A DNA stretch of 5,693 bases from Streptosporangiaceae bacterium (lineage in GTDB: Bacteria; Actinomycetota; Actinomycetes; Streptosporangiales; Streptosporangiaceae): positions 1 through 5,693 of the forward strand of contig JASHXW010000499.1 of NCBI GenBank assembly GCA_030043395.1, written 5' to 3'. Shown in pieces: positions 1 through 3,978 of the stretch. Positions within the stretch are counted from its first letter, which is position 1. Every line of letters begins with the position of its first letter. The position numbers and the translations under genes are program-made. The notes below the pieces were generated by a model. The model was not told the origin of the DNA. It worked only from the letters and a program-made list of their open reading frames with translations, and did not search any database.

Positions 1-453
1 GCGACCGCGTGCGCGGCGCTCGCGACGCTGCGCGACCTTGGCGCGCGGTCGGCGACCGCGGCGATGCGCGATCCGGCCCGTTCCGCTGAGCTGCAGGCGG
101 CGGCTGGCCGGCTGGGCATGACTGTCGAGGTGAGGCCGCTCGAAGCGGCGTCGCTGGCAGCGGCCGGCCTGATGATCTCGACTGTCCCGGCTGCGGCCTC
201 TTCTTTCCTAGCCGAACAAATTCTCCTGCTCGATCAACCGCCGAGGGCAGTGCTCGACGTGGTGTATCACCCCTGGCCGACACCGCTGGCCGACGCTGCC
301 GCGAAGGCCGGTGCCGTCGTGGTCGGCGGGTTCGAGATGCTGCTGCACCAGGCGGCGCTTCAGGTGGAGCTGATGACGGGGCGCCCGGCGCCCGTGCAGG
401 AGATGCGGCAGGCGGGCCTGGCGGAGCTGGCCAGGAGATCCCTCCAGCAGTGA
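1..453 (+). CDS. aroE: Shikimate dehydrogenase, C-terminal part (5' end outside window)
   Basis: Shikimate dehydrogenase reduces 3-dehydroshikimate to shikimate with NADPH in the cytosolic aromatic amino acid pathway. The frame is open from base 1, giving 150 residues before TGA. The first residues, ATACAALATLRDLG, look like the end of the glycine-rich NADP loop (GxGxTA) and its following helix. ISTVPA (about residues 59-64) occupies the place of the family's N-[AS]-T-P motif. DVVYHPWPTPL (86-96) and GGFEMLLHQAALQ (109-121) are the typical actinobacterial C-terminal motifs; the Gln of LLHQ is the expected substrate-contact residue. TGRPAPV then leads into the final helix. An ATG at 64 is internal to the conserved fold and is not the real start. 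The substrate-binding N-terminal domain lies to the left of the window. A quinate/shikimate dehydrogenase paralogue cannot be excluded from this half alone. Confidence 0.9.
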   Translation, partial: ATACAALATLRDLGARSATAAMRDPARSAELQAAAGRLGMTVEVRPLEAASLAAAGLMISTVPAAASSFLAEQILLLDQPPRAVLDVVYHPWPTPLADAAAKAGAVVVGGFEMLLHQAALQVELMTGRPAPVQEMRQAGLAELARRSLQQ

Positions 454-456
454 GCT

Positions 457-471
457 GCCCGTAGGCCGGGC
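457..471 (+). terminator. Short hairpin just after aroE stop, possible weak terminator
   Basis: GCCCG and CGGGC pair over 5 bp with a 5-base loop, starting three bases after the aroE TGA. No T-run follows, so intrinsic termination is doubtful. Stems of this size are common by chance in DNA of this composition. Confidence 0.25.
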
Positions 472-561
472 GTGACGCGTTCATATTGCTGTGGTGCGGG
501 CCATCTTGCCGCTACGACGTGGTCGGCGCATGCGCTACTGTTGATGGCGAGAACATAACGT

Positions 562-578
562 CCGGCACCTGGTGCCGG
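562..578. promoter_or_regulatory. Perfect 8-bp dyad CCGGCACC-T-GGTGCCGG
   Basis: The two 8-base arms are exact reverse complements around a single T. As RNA it would form a 7-bp stem with a 3-base loop. As DNA it is a compact palindrome typical in size of a dimeric regulator site. It lies about 25 bases after the only -10-like hexamer I noticed (TACTGT, 536-541). No T-run follows, so it is not an obvious terminator. Its function is not shown by the sequence. Confidence 0.4.
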
Positions 579-647
579 GCCGTCAAGCGGAGGACCACCT
601 CGGCCACCTCCCACCTTGTCAGCGCGACGGCGCTCCGGCGCGATCAG

Positions 648-763
648 GCTGGCGGGTAGCAGTCCAGGCAGCCAGGCTGGCCATACCGGTTGGGAAGACG
701 GTAGGTCGGCTACGGGCTTCGCTGGCGGGTAGCACCGCTAGCAGGTCCAGGCGGCTGGCTGGC
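648..763. repeat. Imperfect direct repeat, two copies of about 35-43 bases
   Basis: GCTGGCGGGTAGCA occurs exactly at 648-661 and 721-734. In both copies it is followed by a TAGCA(G)GTCCAGGC segment and a CTGGC end (to 681 and 763). The second copy carries about nine extra bases (near 735-743) that repeat the TAGCA element. No coding frame spans both copies convincingly. It may be a leader RNA element or a decayed duplication. Confidence 0.5.
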
Positions 764-853
764 GATCGGCAGCCTTCGGGTTGCCGATAAGGCCGGACGC
801 CCCGAGCTGGCGCGCATGCCGCGGGCCAGCGTTGAGGTGTCGCGCGACCGCTG

Positions 854-871
854 CGCGGGCATGAGCCCGCG
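854..871 (+). promoter_or_regulatory. Leader hairpin upstream of the infC attenuator
   Basis: CGCGGGC (854-860) and GCCCGCG (865-871) form a perfect 7-bp stem closed by the tetraloop ATGA. It lies 22 bases before the terminator stem. TGCGCGGGC (852-860) could instead pair with the terminator's 5' arm GCCCCGCA (894-901) over 8 bp with one bulged C. That would disrupt both hairpins, so this segment is a candidate anti-terminator strand. The stem is visible directly; the switching is inference. Confidence 0.45.
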
Positions 872-893
872 TGGCGATAGTCGTGCCTGTGGC

Positions 894-930
894 GCCCCGC
901 ATGCGAGCCGTGCGGGGCTTTGTTGCTTTT
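894..930 (+). terminator. Intrinsic terminator in the infC leader, candidate attenuator
   Basis: GCCCCGCA (894-901) pairs perfectly with TGCGGGGC (911-918) over 8 bp with a 9-base loop. It is followed at once by TTTGTTGCTTTT (919-930), nine T in twelve bases, a rare run in this composition. The terminator lies about 440 bases past the aroE stop and 70 bases before the infC ATC start. This suggests attenuation of infC-rpmI-rplT rather than the end of aroE. In Bacillus subtilis the infC leader carries a terminator controlled by L20, which is the closest known parallel. Simple termination of an upstream transcript, with a promoter in 931-990, remains possible, though I saw no good promoter there. 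Confidence 0.8.
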
Positions 931-951
931 CACGGCGCGCCGAACGAATGA

Positions 952-976
952 CCTGAACGGGACAGTCCCGATCAGG
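952..976 (+). promoter_or_regulatory. Hairpin with internal A-A mismatch, just ahead of the infC RBS
   Basis: CCTGA pairs with TCAGG, then one A opposes A, then CGGGAC pairs with GTCCCG around a central A (effective loop of 3 bases). The whole 25-base element is symmetric. It ends 15 bases before GGAGG, so it would sit beside a ribosome bound at infC. The position fits a translational operator, but no ligand is evident. Confidence 0.5.
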
Positions 977-991
977 CAGGACAGTGACACT

Positions 992-996
992 GGAGG
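992..996 (+). promoter_or_regulatory. infC ribosome binding site that decides the ATC start
   Basis: GGAGG (followed by T) is the best Shine-Dalgarno match in the region. It sits 4 bases before ATC at 1001. No ATG, GTG or TTG follows in frame before the conserved IF3 N-terminus. The only upstream TTG codons (920, 923) lie inside the T-run of the leader terminator and have no binding site. This strongly points to ATC as the initiator. Confidence 0.8.
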
Positions 997-1000
997 TCAC

Positions 1001-2164
1001 ATCAGCACTGAACCGAGAATCAATGATCGCATCCGGGTACCTGAAGTACGGCTCGTCGGGCCCACGGGTGAGCAAGTCGGGATCGTCTCGATCAACGACG
1101 CGCTTCGCCTGGCCCAGGAGGCCGACCTCGACCTAGTCGAGGTAGCGCCGACGGCGCGCCCCCCGGTCTGCAGGCTCATGGACTACGGCAAGTTCAAGTA
1201 TGAATCGGCGCTGAAGGCCAGGGAGTCGCGCAAGAACCAGGCGCAGACGGTCATCAAGGAGATCAAGATCCGGCCGAAGATCGACCCGCACGACTACGGC
1301 ACCAAGAAGGGCCACGTCGAGCGGTTCCTGCGGCAGGGCGACAAGGTCAAGGTGACCATCATGTTCCGCGGTCGCGAGCAGAGCAGGCCCGAGCTTGGCT
1401 ACAAGCTGCTTCAGCGCCTCGCCGGCGACGTCGAGGAACTCGGCTTCGTCGAGTCGCAGCCTAAGCAGGACGGCCGGAACATGATCATGGTGATCGGCCC
1501 GCACCGCAAGAAGGCTGAGGCGAAGGCGGTGCGGACGCCAGAACGGGCAAGTGCCCGGGCCGCGGCCCCGGCATCGGCCTCGCGCGCTGAAGGCGAGGAC
1601 GACAGCCTCGCCGTTGAGAGCGCACCGCGAGCTGCGGCGCCCGCCAGGACGCCACGCCCGCCCGCGAGCAGCAGCATCAGCTCCGGCCAGCCGGCCGACG
1701 GCGAGCCTGGGGTCCGTAGCGCGGCGGATACGTCTTCTGCTGAGGACGGCAGCCTGGCCGGGAGCACGAGCGCCGGGAGCACGAGCGCCGGGAGCACGGG
1801 CGCTGGCGAGGGCGTGGCTCAAGACGGCGTGGCCGCGGCTGCCAGGCCTGCCGCGTCCAGGACTGCGGCGCCCAAGCCGGCTCCGCCTAAGCCAGGCCCG
1901 GTTGGCGGCGCCGCGAGGCCAGCTCCGGTCGGCGGCGCTCCGAAGCCCGCTTCGGCAGCCTCAGCCGCAAAGCCAGGCCCAGCCGGCGCAGCGAAGCCCG
2001 CACCGCCTAAGCCAGGGCCTGCAGGCGGTCCCAAGCCAGCTCCGCCCAAGCCCTCGGCGACCAGGCCAGCCCCGCGGCCTGCCGCTAAGCCTGGTGACCA
2101 GCAGGCAGTACCGCGAGCCAGGCCGGCCGAGCGCGGTGCTGCAGGCGGGCAGGCCGGAGGCTGA
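1001..2164 (+). CDS. infC: Translation initiation factor IF-3 with long Ala/Pro/Lys-rich C-terminal tail
   Basis: IF-3 binds the 30S subunit, prevents premature 50S joining and checks the initiator tRNA and start codon. Starting at ATC (read as fMet) gives 387 residues. The N-terminal domain begins with [15 protein letters not shown] (residues 6-20) and continues through [17 protein letters not shown] (41-57) and DYGKFKYE (61-68). The basic linker KARESRKNQ (72-80) leads to the C-terminal domain, with [11 protein letters not shown] (89-99), KGHVERFL (103-110), [10 protein letters not shown] (118-127) and [11 protein letters not shown] (157-167). Bacterial IF-3 normally ends near here, at about 170-200 residues. 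About 213 more follow: a Ser/Ala/acidic section with the tandem repeat AGSTS, then a basic section repeating KPAPPKPGP. The tail has more A- and T-ending codons than the core, so selection there seems relaxed. The ATC start matches the known infC habit of rare initiators that IF-3 discriminates against, giving autoregulation; that role here is inferred. Confidence 0.95.
   Translation: MSTEPRINDRIRVPEVRLVGPTGEQVGIVSINDALRLAQEADLDLVEVAPTARPPVCRLMDYGKFKYESALKARESRKNQAQTVIKEIKIRPKIDPHDYGTKKGHVERFLRQGDKVKVTIMFRGREQSRPELGYKLLQRLAGDVEELGFVESQPKQDGRNMIMVIGPHRKKAEAKAVRTPERASARAAAPASASRAEGEDDSLAVESAPRAAAPARTPRPPASSSISSGQPADGEPGVRSAADTSSAEDGSLAGSTSAGSTSAGSTGAGEGVAQDGVAAAARPAASRTAAPKPAPPKPGPVGGAARPAPVGGAPKPASAASAAKPGPAGAAKPAPPKPGPAGGPKPAPPKPSATRPAPRPAAKPGDQQAVPRARPAERGAAGGQAGG
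1757..1801 (+). repeat. Three tandem copies of a 15-base unit within infC
   Basis: GCCGGGAGCACGAGC occurs at 1757-1771 and 1772-1786 exactly, and at 1787-1801 with one A-to-G change. Each unit encodes AGSTS (AGSTG in the third). The near-identity of the copies suggests recent slippage expansion, and the locus is likely variable in length between strains. Confidence 0.9.
1871..2053 (+). repeat. Degenerate Lys-Pro-Ala repeats in the IF-3 tail
   Basis: The 13-residue motif [PA]KPAPPKPGP[VA]GG appears at residues 291-303 (bases 1871-1909) and 331-343 (1991-2029). A shortened third copy, PKPAPPKPS, follows directly at 2030-2053. Related ARPAPVGG and APKPAS segments fill the space between. The copies differ at several synonymous sites, so this array is older than the 15-base repeat. 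The composition resembles disordered, basic histone-H1-like tails. Confidence 0.8.
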
Positions 2165-2183
2165 CGGACAGCTAGCCCGCCCG

Positions 2184-2257
2184 ATCTGACGATGCAGATG
2201 TCCTGCGGCGACTGATGCCGCCGCAGGGGAACACGAGGATGCGTGCCAACGGCACGC
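2184..2257 (+). promoter_or_regulatory. Three consecutive hairpins between infC and rpmI
   Basis: The 115-base spacer folds into three local stems. ATCTG/CAGAT (2184-2199) has 5 bp and a 6-base loop. CCTGCGGCG/CGCCGCAGG (2202-2227) has 9 bp and the loop ACTGATGC. GCGTGCC/GGCACGC (2241-2257) has 7 bp and the loop AAC. The last ends 8 bases before the rpmI ribosome binding site (AAGGA, 2266-2270) and leaves it unpaired. No T-run follows, so termination is unlikely. In E. coli, L20 represses rpmI and rplT by binding two structures in and near this same infC-rpmI interval. A similar role is inferred here from position only. Confidence 0.55.
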
Positions 2258-2279
2258 CAGGAACGAAGGAAACGGCGAC

Positions 2280-2474
2280 ATGCCGAAGATGAAGACGCAC
2301 AGCGGTTCCAAGAAGCGGTTCCGCCTCACCGGCACCGGCAAGGTGATGCACCGCCGGGCCAATCGCGGCCACTACTTTGAGCACAAGCCGAGCACCCGCA
2401 CCCGGCGCCTGGCCAACGACGTAGTGATGTCGCCCCCCGACGCTAAGACGATAAAGAAGCTGCTGGGCAAGTGA
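2280..2474 (+). CDS. rpmI: 50S ribosomal protein bL35
   Basis: This is a small basic protein of the large ribosomal subunit. The 64 residues match the family length. They begin with the family signature, with K3, K5, T6, H7 and the K-K-R-F/T-G-T-G-K block at residues 11-21, followed by [13 protein letters not shown] and the C-terminal KTIKKLLGK. The ATG has the binding site AAGGA nine bases upstream. It lies between infC and rplT (28-base gap), the standard operon order in bacteria. Confidence 0.97.
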   Translation: MPKMKTHSGSKKRFRLTGTGKVMHRRANRGHYFEHKPSTRTRRLANDVVMSPPDAKTIKKLLGK

Positions 2475-2502
2475 CCCGGTCCGATTAAGGAGTCGAACAC
2501 AG

Positions 2503-2892
2503 ATGGCACGCGTGAAGCGGGCGGTCAATGCCCACAAGAAGCGCAGGGTTGTCCTTGAGCGTGCGAGTGGCTATCGCGGCCAGCGGTCCAGGTTGTACCG
2601 CAAGGCCAAGGAGCAGCAGCTGCACTCGATGACGTACGCCTACCGGGACCGCAAGGACCGCAAGGGCGCGTTCCGCAGGCTCTGGATCCAGCGCATTAAC
2701 GCAGCAGCGCGCGCTGAGGGCGTCACGTACAACCGGTTTATCCAGGGGCTGAAGATCGCTGGCGTCGACGTGGACCGCAAGATGCTGGCTGAGCTTGCCG
2801 TTGCCGACCCGAAGGCGTTCTCGGCGCTGGTGGAGGTTGCCCGCAAGGCACTGCCCGCCGACGTGGACGCCCCTGGCGCCGCAGCCGCCTGA
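2503..2892 (+). CDS. rplT: 50S ribosomal protein bL20
   Basis: L20 binds 23S rRNA early in large-subunit assembly and, in E. coli and Bacillus, also represses its own operon by binding its mRNA. The 129 residues show the basic N-terminal extension [15 protein letters not shown], then [16 protein letters not shown] (23-38), the family signature around K54-R70 with LWIQRIN (60-66), and NRFIQGLK (77-84). The family is usually about 117-130 residues; the last ten, ending PGAAAA, are low complexity. The start is ATG with AAGGAG ten bases upstream (2487-2492). A strong hairpin follows the stop. Confidence 0.97.
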   Translation: MARVKRAVNAHKKRRVVLERASGYRGQRSRLYRKAKEQQLHSMTYAYRDRKDRKGAFRRLWIQRINAAARAEGVTYNRFIQGLKIAGVDVDRKMLAELAVADPKAFSALVEVARKALPADVDAPGAAAA

Positions 2893-2906
2893 GCTGGCGA
2901 GCGGAT

Positions 2907-2942
2907 CGGCCCGGCTCGGGATTGAAGTCCTGAGCCGGGCCG
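2907..2942 (+). terminator. 15-bp hairpin after rplT, likely end of the operon
   Basis: CGGCCCGGCTC (2907-2917) pairs perfectly with GAGCCGGGCCG (2932-2942). One G-T wobble and GGA/TCC extend the stem to 15 pairs with a 6-base TTGAAG loop. No T-run follows; such U-less stems are commonly proposed as actinobacterial terminators. The stem ends four bases before ATG 2947, so any read-through message would have that start masked. Confidence 0.65.
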
Positions 2943-2946
2943 TCGA

Positions 2947-3804
2947 ATGCCCGATACACCGGAGATGGCGCGGGAGCCAGTGGTCACTAGCAGTCGGTCG
3001 CCGCGAATCAGGGCCGCGCGGGCGCTGGCGAAACGGGCGCTGCGGTCCAGGTCGCGGCTGTTCCTGGCAGAAGGCCCGCAGGCGGTGCGCGAGGCGCTGG
3101 GCCAGGACGGGCCCAGCCTGATCAAGGAACTGTTCGTCACCGAGCCCGCCAGGTCACGGCATGCGGACCTGGTGGCGGCCGTGGCCCGCACGGGCGCCCC
3201 CGTGCACGAGGTGAGCGGCGAGCTGATGGCCGAGCTTGCGCAGACCGTGACGCCACAGGGCCTGCTAGCTGTGTGCCCGTTCATCGACGTCCCCCTGACC
3301 AGCCTGATCTCGACGCGGCCCGGCCTCGTCGTCGTGCTCGCGAACGTGCGTGACCCGGGTAATGCGGGCACCGTGCTCCGCACGGCCGACGCGGCCGGAG
3401 CGCAGGGCGTCATCTTCGCTGACGCATCCGTGGACGCCTACAACAGCAAGTGCGTCCGGTCCTCTGCGGGCTCGCTCTTCCATCTGCCCCTCGTCATCGG
3501 CGTGCCGGTCAGCGAGGCGGTGACCGCATTGCGCGACGCCGGGCTCGCCGTGCTCGCGGCCGACGGAAGCGCCGGTACCCAGCTTGACGAGCTCGAAGCC
3601 GGCGGAAGGCTCGCCGCCCCCACGGCGTGGTTGTTCGGCAACGAGGCCTGGGGCCTGCCTGCCGAGCTGGTCGCGCTCGCCGACGACGCCATTGCCGTGC
3701 CTATCTACGGCCGCGCGGAGAGCCTGAACCTGGCCGCGGCAGCTGCTGTCTGCCTGTATGCGTCCGCGCGCGGACAGCATGGGGGTGCCGCTAACCGGGC
3801 CTGA
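2947..3804 (+). CDS. SpoU/TrmH-family RNA 2'-O-ribose methyltransferase
   Basis: These enzymes transfer a methyl group from S-adenosylmethionine to a ribose 2'-OH of rRNA or tRNA through a trefoil-knot fold. The N-terminal substrate-binding domain spans about residues 37-110 (LFLAEGPQAVREAL onward). The three SpoU motifs follow: NVRDPGNAGTVLRTA (133-147) with the catalytic Arg, FGNEAWGLP (230-238), and VPIYGRAESLNLAAAAAV (251-268). KCVRSSAGSLFHLP (168-181) is also typical. At 285 residues it fits the RlmB/TsnR-like group; the exact target nucleotide cannot be read from sequence. The start is uncertain. ATG 2947 abuts the rplT hairpin and lacks a good binding site. ATG 2965 has GGAG directly touching it. 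GTG 2980 has GGGAG three bases upstream. All three keep the conserved SPRIRAARALAKR start. The 54-base gap from rplT suggests co-transcription by read-through, or a promoter I cannot see. Confidence 0.92.
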   Translation: MPDTPEMAREPVVTSSRSPRIRAARALAKRALRSRSRLFLAEGPQAVREALGQDGPSLIKELFVTEPARSRHADLVAAVARTGAPVHEVSGELMAELAQTVTPQGLLAVCPFIDVPLTSLISTRPGLVVVLANVRDPGNAGTVLRTADAAGAQGVIFADASVDAYNSKCVRSSAGSLFHLPLVIGVPVSEAVTALRDAGLAVLAADGSAGTQLDELEAGGRLAAPTAWLFGNEAWGLPAELVALADDAIAVPIYGRAESLNLAAAAAVCLYASARGQHGGAANRA

Positions 3805-3827
3805 GTTGATAGGCTCTTGATCACGTT

Positions 3828-3874
3828 GCGTCATGACCAACCCCGAGATGGGTCACGATCGGCGGTTATGACGC
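3828..3874. promoter_or_regulatory. Inverted repeat GCGTCATGAC ... GTTATGACGC upstream of the histidine kinase
   Basis: The 10-base arms at 3828-3837 and 3865-3874 match 9 of 10 as reverse complements, and the exception can form a G-U pair. The spacer is 27 bases. The left arm contains the perfect palindrome GTCATGAC, and the right arm a near copy, GTTATGAC. The centres are 35 bases apart. This could be a pair of operator sites or an RNA stem-loop. It lies about 100 bases before the kinase start. Confidence 0.4.
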
Positions 3875-3978
3875 AGCCTGCCGACCTCGCGGTTACCCCC
3901 CGGACCGCGGTCGCAGCAGTGACGCGCCGGGGCGGCAGTTCGGCCGAAGGCGGCAGTCCGATGAGGACCGGCAGGTGA
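3868..3978 (+). CDS. Possible 36-residue ORF overlapping the kinase start by GTGA
   Basis: ATG at 3868 opens a frame of 36 codons (MTQPADLAVTPRTAVAAV and onward) ending in TGA at 3976-3978. The stop overlaps the kinase GTG (3975-3977) in the sequence GTGA, the usual arrangement for translational coupling. There is no clear Shine-Dalgarno site before the ATG, the peptide matches nothing I know, and its composition is simply Ala/Thr/Arg/Gly. It may be a leader ORF or chance. Confidence 0.25.
   Translation: MTQPADLAVTPRTAVAAVTRRGGSSAEGGSPMRTGR

Larger units (their letters stand above)
454..1000 (+). other. Noncoding region between aroE and infC, probably including a long infC leader
   Basis: I find no credible gene here. 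Open frames on both strands lack ribosome binding sites and have Arg/Pro/Ser-rich, unrecognisable translations. The region contains a perfect dyad (562-578), an imperfect direct repeat (648-763), a small GCTGGC/GCCAGC stem (806-811 with 825-830), the palindrome GTCGCGCGAC (839-848), a hairpin (854-871), a strong intrinsic terminator (894-930), a mismatched hairpin (952-976) and the infC ribosome binding site. I could not place a convincing promoter. TACTGT at 536-541 fits the TAnnnT -10 pattern, but the sequence at the -35 distance is poor. The transcription start, and therefore the leader length, is unknown. Confidence 0.7.

Noticed and set aside
457..580. tRNA or other small structured RNA after aroE
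   Set aside because: The hairpins present do not assemble into a cloverleaf or any RNA family I recognise.
572..790. 72-codon frame from GTG 572 in the infC leader
   Set aside because: No Shine-Dalgarno site, Arg/Ser/Gly-rich unrecognisable translation, and it overlaps direct repeats and a dyad; it looks like chance open frame in GC-rich DNA.
920..1000. N-terminal extension of IF3 from TTG 920
   Set aside because: The TTG lies in the terminator T-run and has no ribosome binding site, the 27 added residues match nothing in IF3, and a strong site sits directly before ATC 1001.
1133..1822. Long minus-strand open frame opposite infC, and similar frames opposite the other genes
   Set aside because: These are shadows of GC-rich coding sequence, rich in Arg, Ala and Pro, without ribosome binding sites or recognisable motifs.
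1551..2189. Plus-strand alternative frame of 212 codons over the IF3 tail
   Set aside because: It follows repeat-driven composition only, has no binding site, and the IF3 frame continues uninterrupted across it.
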